From Aeromonas taiwanensis (GTDB taxonomy: Bacteria; Pseudomonadota; Gammaproteobacteria; Enterobacterales; Aeromonadaceae), in NCBI RefSeq assembly GCF_000820165.1, contig NZ_CDDD01000056.1:62001-126000 (forward strand): DNA of 64,000 bases, in the 5' to 3' direction. Both the position numbers and the translations under genes were made by a program. The notes under the pieces are model-generated. The model saw only the letters and a list, made by a program, of their open reading frames with translations. It had not been told where the DNA came from and searched no databases. Shown here piece after piece: positions 45,436 to 55,002 of this stretch (position 1 is the first letter of the stretch; each line of letters starts with the position of its first letter).

Positions 45436-48246
45436 ATGCATAACGGCGTGATGAAGGCCTGGTTGGAGTCATCTCACCTGGCTGGTGCGAATGCAAGCTA
45501 CATTGAGGATTTGTACGAATCCTTCCTGGAAAACCCCGAGTCCGTGGCCGACGAATGGCGCAATCTGTTCCAGTCGCTGCCCCAGGTCAATGGACATGCA
45601 GTAGAACAACCCCATTCCCAGGTTCGCGACTATTTCCGCCGCCTGGCCAAGGACCCCTCCCGTTACAGCGCCCCCGTTTCCGATCCCCAGGTGGATGCCA
45701 AGCAGGTTCGCGTACTGCAACTGATCAACGCCTTCCGCTTCCGTGGCCACCAGAATGCCAACCTCGACCCTCTGGGCCTGTGGCAGCGTGAACCGGTCGC
45801 CGAGCTCGACCCCGCGTTTCACAATCTGCAGGGGGCCGACATGGAGGCCACCTTCAACGTGGGCTCCTATGCCATCGGTCGCGAGACCATGGTGCTCTCC
45901 GATCTCTACACCTCCCTGAAGAAGACCTACTGCAGCAGCATAGGTGCCGACTACATGCACCTCACCTCCACCGAGGAGAAGCGCTGGCTGCAAGACAGGC
46001 TCGAATCCATCGAAGGGAAGGGGACCTACACCCTCGAAGAGAAGACCCGCTTCCTCGAGAGCCTGACCGCCGCCGAAGGGCTGGAAAAATACCTGGGTGC
46101 CAAGTTCCCGGGGGCCAAGCGTTTCTCCCTGGAAGGGGGCGATGCCATGGTGCCCATGCTCAAGGAGCTGATCCGCCGCGCCGGTGAGCAGGGCTGCAAG
46201 GAGGCCGTCATCGGGATGGCCCACCGCGGTCGCCTGAACGTGCTCATCAACGTGCTGGGCAAACGCGCCCAGGACCTGTTCGACGAGTTTGCCGGCAAGC
46301 ACGGCGAGTCCTGGGGCACGGGTGACGTGAAGTACCACATGGGCTTCTCCTCCGACTTCGCCACCCCGGGCGGCAACGTCCACCTGGCGCTCGCCTTCAA
46401 CCCGTCTCACCTCGAGATCGTCAACCCCGTGGTGATCGGCTCCGTGCGTGCCCGTATGGACCGCCGTGGCGACAAGGACGGCTCCAGCGTCCTGCCCATC
46501 ACCATCCACGGTGACTCCGCCATCGCGGGGCAAGGGGTCGTTGCCGAGACCTTCAACATGTCCCAGACCCGTGCCTATGGCGTGGGCGGGACGGTGCGCA
46601 TCGTCATCAACAACCAGGTCGGTTTCACCACCTCCTACATCCGTGACCTGCGCTCCACCGAATATTGCACCGACATCGCCAAGGCGGTGCAGGCGCCCGT
46701 GCTGCACGTCAACGGGGACGACCCGGAAGCCGTGGTGCTGGTAACCCAGATTGCCCTGGATTACCGCAACACCTTCAAGCGCGACGTGGTGATCGAACTG
46801 GTCTGCTACCGCCGTCACGGCCACAACGAGGCCGACGAGCCGAGCGCCACCCAGCCGCTGATGTACCAGAAGATCAAGCAGCACCCGACCCCGCGCAAGA
46901 TCTACGCCGATCAGCTGATCGCCGAAGGCACCATCACACCGGAGCTGGCCACCACGCTAGTCAACGACTACCGCGACACCCTGGATCGGGGCGAGCGCGT
47001 GAGCAAGGAGTGGCGCCCGATGGAGCTGCACTCCGTCGACTGGACTCCGTATCTGGGCCACGACTGGGCCATGCCCTATGACAGCACAGTGCCGATGGAT
47101 CACCTGAAGGCCCTGGGCGAGCGGGTGAGCCAGTACCCGGCTACCCACGTGCTGCAGCGCCAGGTCGAGAAGATCTACGAAGACCGCCGCCTGATGGCCG
47201 CCGGCGAGAAGCTGGTGGACTGGGGCTTTGCCGAGACCCTGGCCTACGCCACCCTGGTGGACAAGGGTTCCCGCATCCGCTTCACCGGGGAAGACTCCGG
47301 CCGTGGCACCTTCTTCCACCGCCACGCCGTGCTGCACAACCAGAGCGATGCCAGCACCTACACCCCGCTGTGCAACCTGCACGACGAGCAAGGTCCGTTT
47401 GAAGTCTACGACTCCGTGCTGACCGAGAACGCGGTGCTGGCGTTTGAATACGGCTACGCCACCGCGGAGCCTGCCGGCCTCACCATCTGGGAAGCCCAGT
47501 TCGGCGATTTTGCCAACTGTGCCCAGGTCGTGGTCGACCAGTTCCTCTCCTCCGGCGAGCAGAAGTGGGGCCGGATGTGCGGCCTGACCATGCTGCTGCC
47601 TCACGGTTACGAGGGGCAGGGTCCGGAGCACTCCTCCGCCCGTCTGGAGCGTTATCTGCAGATGTGCGCCCAGCACAACATGCAGGTGTGCGTGCCTTCC
47701 ACTCCGGCCCAGGTGTTCCACATGCTGCGCCGTCAGGTGGTGCGTCCGATGCGCCGTCCGCTCATCGTGATGACGCCCAAGTCCCTGCTGCGCCACCCGC
47801 TGGCGGTGAGCAAGCTCGAAGAGCTGGCGGAAGGCACCTTCCAGAACGCCATCGGCGAGATCGATGCGCTGGATCCGAAGGGCGTCAAGCGCGTGGTCTT
47901 CTGCTCCGGCAAGGTCTACTACGACCTGCTCGATGCCCGCCGCAAGGCGGAGCAGCAGGACGTGGCCCTGGTGCGGATCGAGCAGCTCTATCCCTTCCCG
48001 GAAGAGGAAGTGCGCGCCATCCTGGCCGATTACAGCCATGTCACCGACTTCGTCTGGTGTCAGGAAGAGCCGCAGAACCAGGGCGCCTGGTACAGCACCC
48101 GTCACCACTATGACAGCGTGCTGCCGAGCCATGCCCGCCTGCGTTATGCCGGCCGTCCGGCCTCGGCGTCACCCGCCGTCGGTTACATGTCCGTCCACAC
48201 CAAGCAGCAAAAAGCCCTGGTGGAAGACGCGCTTACCCTGGAATAA
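45436..48246 (+). CDS. sucA: 2-oxoglutarate dehydrogenase E1 component
   Basis: The thiamine diphosphate-dependent decarboxylase of the 2-oxoglutarate dehydrogenase complex. It has 936 residues (E. coli 933). KAWLESSHLAGANASYIEDLYESFL at the start is the E2-binding region. AHRGRLNVLINVLGK near residue 264 and ITIHGDSAIAGQGVVAET near 355 mark the ThDP domain. GEDSGRGTFFHRHAVLHNQ near 622 and FGDFANCAQVVVDQFLSSGEQKW near 690 are in the second domain. AAAGGGA at 45424-45430 supports the ATG at 45436 over that at 45418. sucB follows 90 bases later. Confidence 0.95.
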   Translation: MHNGVMKAWLESSHLAGANASYIEDLYESFLENPESVADEWRNLFQSLPQVNGHAVEQPHSQVRDYFRRLAKDPSRYSAPVSDPQVDAKQVRVLQLINAFRFRGHQNANLDPLGLWQREPVAELDPAFHNLQGADMEATFNVGSYAIGRETMVLSDLYTSLKKTYCSSIGADYMHLTSTEEKRWLQDRLESIEGKGTYTLEEKTRFLESLTAAEGLEKYLGAKFPGAKRFSLEGGDAMVPMLKELIRRAGEQGCKEAVIGMAHRGRLNVLINVLGKRAQDLFDEFAGKHGESWGTGDVKYHMGFSSDFATPGGNVHLALAFNPSHLEIVNPVVIGSVRARMDRRGDKDGSSVLPITIHGDSAIAGQGVVAETFNMSQTRAYGVGGTVRIVINNQVGFTTSYIRDLRSTEYCTDIAKAVQAPVLHVNGDDPEAVVLVTQIALDYRNTFKRDVVIELVCYRRHGHNEADEPSATQPLMYQKIKQHPTPRKIYADQLIAEGTITPELATTLVNDYRDTLDRGERVSKEWRPMELHSVDWTPYLGHDWAMPYDSTVPMDHLKALGERVSQYPATHVLQRQVEKIYEDRRLMAAGEKLVDWGFAETLAYATLVDKGSRIRFTGEDSGRGTFFHRHAVLHNQSDASTYTPLCNLHDEQGPFEVYDSVLTENAVLAFEYGYATAEPAGLTIWEAQFGDFANCAQVVVDQFLSSGEQKWGRMCGLTMLLPHGYEGQGPEHSSARLERYLQMCAQHNMQVCVPSTPAQVFHMLRRQVVRPMRRPLIVMTPKSLLRHPLAVSKLEELAEGTFQNAIGEIDALDPKGVKRVVFCSGKVYYDLLDARRKAEQQDVALVRIEQLYPFPEEEVRAILADYSHVTDFVWCQEEPQNQGAWYSTRHHYDSVLPSHARLRYAGRPASASPAVGYMSVHTKQQKALVEDALTLE

Positions 48247-48336
48247 ACGAGTTGTGGATGAGAGGGGCGCCGGATGGCGGGCCCTCTCTGACCTGGAACC
48301 AGCCCGCTGGCCAAGAAGTAACAAGGAACTGATTAC

Positions 48337-49530
48337 ATGACTATCGAGATCAAGGTACCGGACCTGCCGGAATCCGTGGCGGACGCCACCATCGCGACCT
48401 GGCACAAGAAACCGGGTGATCTGGTTGCCCGTGACGAAGTACTGGTTGACATCGAAACCGATAAAGTCGTGCTGGAAGTGCCGGCGCCGGAAGCCGGCGT
48501 GCTTGGCGACATCCTGCAAAGCGAAGGGGCGACCGTGCTCTCCCGTCAGCTGATCGCCATGCTCAAGCCGGCTCCCGTGGCCGGTGAAGCGACCAGCGAG
48601 AAGCCGGCAGAGGTTGTGGCCGATGACGCGACCGAGGGCCTGAGCCCCTCAGTGCGCCGCCTGGTGGCTGAGCACGACATCGACGTCGCCAAGCTGACCG
48701 GCACCGGCAAGGGTGGTCGCGTCACCAAGGAAGACGTGGATGCCTTCATCAAGAACCTGGGCAAGGCCCCCGTGGCTGCTCCGGTTGCCGCCGCCCCTGT
48801 AGCTGCCGCTCCCGTGGCGACCCTGGCCGGTCGTACCGACAAGCGCGTGCCCATGACCCGTCTGCGCAAGCGCATCGCCGAGCGTCTGCTGGAGGCCAAG
48901 AACACCACCGCCATGCTGACTACCTTCAACGAGATCAACATGGCGCCCATCATGAAGCTGCGCAAGCAGTACGGCGAGATCTTCGAGAAGAAGCACGGCA
49001 TCAAGCTCGGCTTCATGTCCTTCTACGTGAAGGCCGTTGTCGAATCCCTCAAGCGCTACCCGGAAGTGAACGCGGCGCTGGACGGTGACGACATCGTCTA
49101 CCACAACTACTTCGACGTCAGCATCGCCGTCTCCACCCCCCGTGGTCTGGTGACCCCGGTCCTGCGCGACTGCGACAGCATGAGCCTGGCGGACATCGAG
49201 AAGGCCATCAAGGATCTGGCCGGCAAGGGCCGTGACGGCAAGCTGACCGTGGACGAACTGACCGGTGGCAACTTCACCATCACCAACGGTGGCGTGTTCG
49301 GCTCCCTGATGTCCACCCCCATCATCAACCCGCCCCAGAGCGCCATTCTGGGCATGCACAAGATCCAGGACCGCCCCATGGCCGTCGACGGCAAGGTCGA
49401 GATCCTGCCGATGATGTACCTGGCGCTCTCCTACGATCACCGCATCATCGACGGCCGCGAGTCCGTGGGCTTCCTGGTTTCCGTCAAGGAGCTGCTGGAA
49501 GACCCGACCCGTCTGCTGCTGGATGTCTGA
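48337..49530 (+). CDS. sucB: 2-oxoglutarate dehydrogenase E2 (dihydrolipoyl succinyltransferase)
   Basis: A 397-residue core subunit of the complex. The lipoyl domain has [12 protein letters not shown] (lipoylated Lys near residue 43). The E3-binding domain has [32 protein letters not shown] near 108. An Ala/Pro-rich linker ([19 protein letters not shown]) leads to the catalytic domain, which ends in the active-site [20 protein letters not shown] precedes the ATG. The E3 component (lpd) is not in this cluster, as is normal. Confidence 0.96.
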   Translation: MTIEIKVPDLPESVADATIATWHKKPGDLVARDEVLVDIETDKVVLEVPAPEAGVLGDILQSEGATVLSRQLIAMLKPAPVAGEATSEKPAEVVADDATEGLSPSVRRLVAEHDIDVAKLTGTGKGGRVTKEDVDAFIKNLGKAPVAAPVAAAPVAAAPVATLAGRTDKRVPMTRLRKRIAERLLEAKNTTAMLTTFNEINMAPIMKLRKQYGEIFEKKHGIKLGFMSFYVKAVVESLKRYPEVNAALDGDDIVYHNYFDVSIAVSTPRGLVTPVLRDCDSMSLADIEKAIKDLAGKGRDGKLTVDELTGGNFTITNGGVFGSLMSTPIINPPQSAILGMHKIQDRPMAVDGKVEILPMMYLALSYDHRIIDGRESVGFLVSVKELLEDPTRLLLDV

Positions 49531-49634
49531 GCGACTGACTGAAAGATAACGAGGGGCCGCCCAGGCCCCCATTCACAGGGGATTGAGAAACACGAGCCCC
49601 GGACGGAAATACCTACAACACGGATAGAGCATCT

Positions 49635-50800
<1,166 letters not shown>

Positions 50801-50801
<1 letters not shown>

Positions 50802-51673
50802 TGAGCGTTCTGATCAACAAAGACACCAAGGTGATCTGCCAGGGCTTTACCGGCGGTCAGGGTACCTTCCACTCCGAACAGGCGATTGCCTACGGTACCC
50901 AGATGGTCGGCGGCGTGTCGCCGGGCAAGGGCGGCACCACTCACCTGGGCCTGCCGGTGTTCAACACCGTCCGTGACGCCGTGGAAGCCACCGGCGCCAC
51001 CGCCTCCGTCATCTATGTACCGGCCCCGTTCTGCAAGGACGCCATCCTGGAAGCCATCGATGCCGGCATCAAGCTCATCGTCACCATCACCGAAGGCATC
51101 CCGACCCTGGACATGCTGGACGTCAAGGTGAAGCTGCAGGAAACCGGCGTGCGGATGATCGGCCCGAACTGCCCGGGCGTCATCACCCCGGGTGAGTGCA
51201 AGATCGGTATCATGCCTGGCCACATCCACAAGCCTGGCAAGGTGGGCATCGTCTCCCGCTCCGGCACCCTGACCTACGAAGCGGTCAAGCAGACCACGGA
51301 CGAGGGCTTCGGCCAGTCCACCTGCGTCGGTATCGGTGGTGACCCCATCCCGGGTTCCAACTTCATCGACATCCTGGAGATGTTCCAGAACGATCCGCAG
51401 ACCGAAGCCATCGTGATGATCGGCGAGATCGGCGGCAACGCCGAGGAAGACGCGGCGGCCTACATCAAGGCCCATGTCACCAAGCCGGTGGTCTCCTACA
51501 TCGCGGGCGTCACCGCCCCGGCTGGCAAGCGCATGGGTCATGCGGGCGCCATCATCGCCGGTGGTAAAGGCACCGCGGCCGAGAAATTTGCCGCCCTGGA
51601 AGATGCCGGCGTAAAAACCGTGCGCTCCCTGGCCGATATCGGCAAAGCTCTGCGTGAAGTGACCGGCTGGTAA
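50801..51673 (+). CDS. sucD: Succinyl-CoA synthetase alpha subunit
   Basis: A 290-residue CoA-binding subunit. The Rossmann opening [33 protein letters not shown] contains the CoA loop, [19 protein letters not shown] is near residue 123, and the phosphorylated His is in [17 protein letters not shown] (near 245). It ends the sdhCDAB-sucABCD cluster, before a strong terminator and an AT-rich gene of different origin. Confidence 0.96.
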
Positions 51674-51700
51674 TTCTGCTTAGCCCGTTATCTCTAATTG

Positions 51701-51727
51701 AAAATGCCGCCCGAGGGCGGCATTTTT
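51701..51727. terminator. Terminator after sucD
   Basis: AAAATGCCGCCC (51701-51712) pairs with GGGCGGCATTTT (51715-51726), followed by more T. It also faces the end of the converging AT-rich gene. Confidence 0.9.
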
Positions 51728-51733
51728 ATTATA

Positions 51734-52696
51734 TTAAAGCTCAAGCATAAATGGTCTTTCATCTAGCTGTAGAGTGTTGTTTTTTCCAATAGCTGTATTC
51801 AAGCTATTGTAGAGTGAATTTGCAAGACTTGTTGCACTCTCTACTAGTGTTGCAAGGTCCTGCTCCGTAATTATTACAGGGTTGCCCTCTTTATCCTTTC
51901 CACCCCTATGCACTAAATGGTTTCGATTAATTGTTGCCAGTTCAATCTCGTCAATTGGCCAGTCTTTCTTAACTTCAATATTGAACGTTGCTTTGTAACG
52001 ACTAATAACTTTGCTTGTGCTATGCCAGCTTGCACTAATCAAGTGTTCTTTAATTGCCTTAATGAGCTCCTCCCTTATCCTTTCAATAGGCTCCCCCTTG
52101 AAAGGTAAAGCAGCGATCTCTTTGCTTACTTTGAACTCCGTCTTACCTTTTTCGATACAATCAGCTATATAGGAGTCATCTTTCTCTATAGAGTTGATGA
52201 ATAACTCAACATAAAGCGTTTCTAAGGCTGTAATGACATTTGTGTACAGAATACTAAGTAGATGATTTTTCTGCTGCTGTTCGTTTTTATCTTTTGCTAG
52301 TGCTTTTATACTTTCAATATTATCAACGAATTTAACAAAAGGTTCTCCAGAAGACGTCACTGCATCATACAAGTCTTCATCGTACCAATCATCAATATTA
52401 TTAGAGTTACCTGACCATTCGTAGCATTGATCTTGAAGCTCTTCTGTTAACTCATCAATGTAGTTTTCTTTTACATACTGTCCAAACATCTCTTGCAGCT
52501 CGTCGCTTGCATCATATGGTCCACCATAAATATAAGCATAGCCTCCTTCACGCCCATTATAAGGACATGACTCTACGGGATCCTCGAAGTTATCAAAGAA
52601 CCAACCCCGCATTACCTCCAGCTGATTTTCTTTACTTATGAACCTTAAGGATTTGAGCGGAACTTTCTTCCCATTTACATTAAAGACAATGTTCAC
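51734..52696 (-). CDS. Unknown AT-rich gene with a C-terminal HEPN-type R-x4-H motif
   Basis: A 320-residue protein I cannot name. Its codons are AT-rich (many AAA, GAA, ATA, TTA), in sharp contrast to the GC-rich genes on both sides, so it was probably acquired. The N-terminal third has a dense conserved-looking block: RGWFFDNFEDP near residues 30-40, then EGGYAYIYGGPYDASDELQEMF at about 51-72, then CYEWSGN. The C-terminal half is helical and ends with ATINRNHLVHRGGKDKEG (near 258), which contains the R-x4-H motif (RNHLVH) of HEPN RNase domains, followed by a long helix. HEPN domains occur in toxins and phage-defence proteins. No signal peptide or membrane span is present. The start is a GTG at 52694-52696; AAGG lies 9 bases before it. 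Defence role is inference. Confidence 0.6.
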   Translation of the reverse strand: MNIVFNVNGKKVPLKSLRFISKENQLEVMRGWFFDNFEDPVESCPYNGREGGYAYIYGGPYDASDELQEMFGQYVKENYIDELTEELQDQCYEWSGNSNNIDDWYDEDLYDAVTSSGEPFVKFVDNIESIKALAKDKNEQQQKNHLLSILYTNVITALETLYVELFINSIEKDDSYIADCIEKGKTEFKVSKEIAALPFKGEPIERIREELIKAIKEHLISASWHSTSKVISRYKATFNIEVKKDWPIDEIELATINRNHLVHRGGKDKEGNPVIITEQDLATLVESATSLANSLYNSLNTAIGKNNTLQLDERPFMLEL

Positions 52697-53005
52697 GATG
52701 CAACGCCTTATTGTATAAAAGTGGGGGGGGGCTAATACAACTATAATTTTACTGCATGTAACACTGTACTCGGCTTAATAAGCCTCTGTCGAGGGGGTAA
52801 GCGGGTGGTTATTCTCAAAGGACCATTGCGATCTACTCCAAATGAGCGGTAGGGTGCGAATATAGTGGTTATCCCCTGCTTGAAGTTAGAAAGAGGGCGT
52901 ACCTAGGCGATTATTGGTCGTAAAGATAAAACCACTAACCTTGAAAAATCGGGCCATAGGGCGTATAACCACGCGCTTGTCAGTGTATTGAGTGAGCCAA
53001 TTTTC
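52697..53005. other. Intergenic region with homopolymer tract and short repeats
   Basis: This 309-base spacer separates the AT-rich gene (leftward) from ycgN (rightward). Close to the AT-rich gene lies a run of nine G on the plus strand (52723-52731), treated separately. Further right the octamer GTGGTTAT occurs at 52805-52812 and 52865-52872, and its inverse ATAACCAC at 52965-52972. GGGCGTA occurs at 52895-52901 and 52959-52965. No gene, RNA or known mobile-element end is recognised. Confidence 0.5.
52712..52740 (-). promoter_or_regulatory. Candidate promoter with a C9 tract in its spacer (AT-rich gene)
   Basis: On the minus strand TTGTAT (52740-52735) and TATACA (52717-52712) are 17 bases apart, and nine of the 17 spacer bases are one C run (52731-52723). 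Alternatively TACAAT (52715-52710) gives a 19-base spacer. A start about 6 bases downstream would leave a leader of only about 8 bases before the GTG at 52696, so the tract may instead lie in the leader of a promoter further up, or translation may start later. Confidence 0.4.
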
Positions 53006-53461
53006 ATGCAGCAGAGTGAACCCGTGCAGACCGCCCCCTTTTGGCAGGTAAAAAGCCTGCAACAGATGACCACGGCCGAGTGGGAGTCCCTGTGCGACGG
53101 CTGCGGCAAGTGCTGCCTGAACAAGCTGATCGACGAGGACACCGAGGAGCTGGTGTTCACCAACGTGGCCTGCAACCTGCTCAATACCAAGACCTGCCAG
53201 TGCTCCGACTACGGCAACCGCTTTAAGAAAGAGCCGGACTGCCTGCAGATCACCCACGACAAGATTGCCGAGTTCAACTGGCTGCCCTCCACCTGCGCCT
53301 ATCGCCTGCTGGCGGAAGGGCAGAGCCTGCCGGCTTGGCATCCCCTTATCACCGGCAGCCGCAGCGCCATGCACCAGGCCGGTCAATCCGTGCGCGGCAA
53401 GGTGATCCACGAGGTACATGCCGGCGATTGGGCCGACCATATCATCACCTGGGCCAGCTAA
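53006..53461 (+). CDS. ycgN: YcgN-family cysteine cluster protein (UPF0260)
   Basis: A 151-residue member of the YcgN/UPF0260 family. It has a cysteine-rich N-terminal half: [13 protein letters not shown] near residue 30, then [19 protein letters not shown] near 51, and PDCLQIT and [21 protein letters not shown] further on. The spaced Cys pairs suggest an iron-sulfur or metal cluster. The ATG at 53006 is preferred; an upstream TTG at 52988 is in frame but less likely. It is followed by a hairpin and converges with the phosphonate cluster. Function unknown. Confidence 0.85.
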   Translation: MQQSEPVQTAPFWQVKSLQQMTTAEWESLCDGCGKCCLNKLIDEDTEELVFTNVACNLLNTKTCQCSDYGNRFKKEPDCLQITHDKIAEFNWLPSTCAYRLLAEGQSLPAWHPLITGSRSAMHQAGQSVRGKVIHEVHAGDWADHIITWAS

Positions 53462-53505
53462 CGCCAGACCCGTCTATCGGGCCAGCCGCGAGCCGTACCA
53501 ACTGC

Positions 53506-53541
53506 GAAGGGGCAGGGGAGTCATCACTCTCCTGCCCCTTC
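53506..53541. terminator. Hairpin between ycgN and the phosphonate cluster
   Basis: GAAGGGGCAGGGGAG (53506-53520) pairs with CTCTCCTGCCCCTTC (53527-53541) with one mismatch. T tracts are weak, so it is a moderate candidate for both converging transcripts. Confidence 0.6.
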
Positions 53542-53577
53542 GGCTTGCTGGCTCCTTACAAAGCGCTGTGAAGGCGT

Positions 53578-54984
53578 CTACTTGTCTGCCTTGCCCGCCG
53601 CATCGGCAAGTCTGGCCAGCCGCTTGTCATACCAGGGCACTGTTCGCCCCTCGTCTTCTGCCCGCTCCTTGCGCCGGATGGCATTGCGCACCACCATGGC
53701 TCCTAGCCAGCGCAAAGGCTCGGGCGGAAAGTAGCCGCGCGGGCCGCTCACCAGGGCGCAGTCGCGCCACGGCTTGTCCGCTTCCCGCGACTCGTCTCTC
53801 ACCAGGGCCGCCAGGATCTGGCCACCCATCCAGCTCTGCGCCACGCCGTTGCCGGAATAGCCGAGGCCATAGACGATATTGTGCTGCCCTCGCCAGTGGC
53901 CGAAGAAGGGAAGGCCATCCACCGAGCGATCGGAGGCGCCGCACCAGCTGGCGGCAATGGGCACCTCTGCAAGGGCCGGAAAGAAGCGGCGCAGGGTGCG
54001 GGTGAGGGGGGCAAGATAACGGCTGGGGGCATCGAACTCGGCCAGATGGCGGTTGGCAAAGGCAAAGGTGTTGCCCCCCTTGCCCAGCATCAGCCGCCCT
54101 TGCGGAGTGGATCGGTAGTAATGCACAAAGGTGCGGCCATCCACCACGGCGCGGCCGTGCTCAAGCTGCTGGGCGGCAAGCGCCTGTGGCGCAGGGTCGG
54201 TGATCACCATATCGGAGGAGACCAGCACTATGCTGCGGCGAAACTCGCGAAAGTGCGTCGCCATGGCGCTGTTGAGGGCCAGCACCACCTTGCGGGCTCG
54301 CACCTCGCCCTGCGGCGTCTGCACCCGCGCCGGCTGGCCCCCTTCGAGGCGCTGCATGGGGGAGTGCTCATAAACCTCGACCCCCAGCGCCCGTGCCACC
54401 CGCAACAGGCCGCGCACCAACAACGCCGGTTGCACCGAGCCCGCGTGGGGGCTGTAGAGCCCCTCCAGATGAACGTGGGAGCCGCTCTGTCTTGCCAGTT
54501 CACCCTCCGCAATTGCCTGCCACTGGTTAAGACCGGCTCGTTTGAGTTCCTGCAATACCGGCTCCATCAGACCGCGCTGGGCCTCGCTGGTGGCGGTGTA
54601 GCAGGTGCCCTCGACCCTCAGCTCTGCCTCTATGTGGTGCTTTTCGCAGAAGCGGGCAATCTCGTGCACCGCCTGCTCGGATCTTTGCACCAGCCAGGCG
54701 GCCTGCTGCTCGCCAAAGAGGCGCTTTAACGTCAGGTATTTGGCCGACCAGGTGAGCAGGCAGCCGCCGTTGCGCCCGGAGGCGCCGCTGCCGCACAGGT
54801 CTTTTTCCAGCACCATGATACGTAAGGCAGGTTCGGCCTGTTTAAGGGCGATGGCACTCCAGAGCCCGGTAAAGCCGCCGCCGACGATACAAACATCGGC
54901 CTCGTGGTGGCCGACGAGGGGCGTGGGCGGCGCGGGTTGTTCGGCGGCGAGCGCTTCGGCCAGCCAGAAGGGGAGAGTGGACAT
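53578..54984 (-). CDS. FAD-dependent aminophosphonate oxidoreductase
   Basis: A 468-residue DadA/glycine-oxidase-type flavoenzyme. The dinucleotide-binding motif ADVCIVGGGFTGLWSAIALK is near residue 30, GASGRNGGCLL near 69 and the C-terminal FAD contact YGLGYSGNGVAQSWMGGQIL near 370. It matches my memory of the oxidoreductases found beside 2-aminoethylphosphonate transporters, some of which (PbfD type) demethylate N-methyl-aminoethylphosphonate. There are two adjacent ATGs; GAGGAG is 5 bases before the second (54984). It is downstream of the permease gene in the same operon, so it probably feeds 2-aminoethylphosphonate into PhnW. Confidence 0.75.
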   Translation of the reverse strand: MSTLPFWLAEALAAEQPAPPTPLVGHHEADVCIVGGGFTGLWSAIALKQAEPALRIMVLEKDLCGSGASGRNGGCLLTWSAKYLTLKRLFGEQQAAWLVQRSEQAVHEIARFCEKHHIEAELRVEGTCYTATSEAQRGLMEPVLQELKRAGLNQWQAIAEGELARQSGSHVHLEGLYSPHAGSVQPALLVRGLLRVARALGVEVYEHSPMQRLEGGQPARVQTPQGEVRARKVVLALNSAMATHFREFRRSIVLVSSDMVITDPAPQALAAQQLEHGRAVVDGRTFVHYYRSTPQGRLMLGKGGNTFAFANRHLAEFDAPSRYLAPLTRTLRRFFPALAEVPIAASWCGASDRSVDGLPFFGHWRGQHNIVYGLGYSGNGVAQSWMGGQILAALVRDESREADKPWRDCALVSGPRGYFPPEPLRWLGAMVVRNAIRRKERAEDEGRTVPWYDKRLARLADAAGKADK

Positions 54985-55002
54985 CATGACTCCTCGATAA
55001 GG

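Noticed and set aside
52741-52990. Integron attC site or insertion-sequence end in the spacer near the AT-rich gene
   Set aside because: No paired core sites or terminal inverted repeats of known type, and no integrase or transposase gene in the window.
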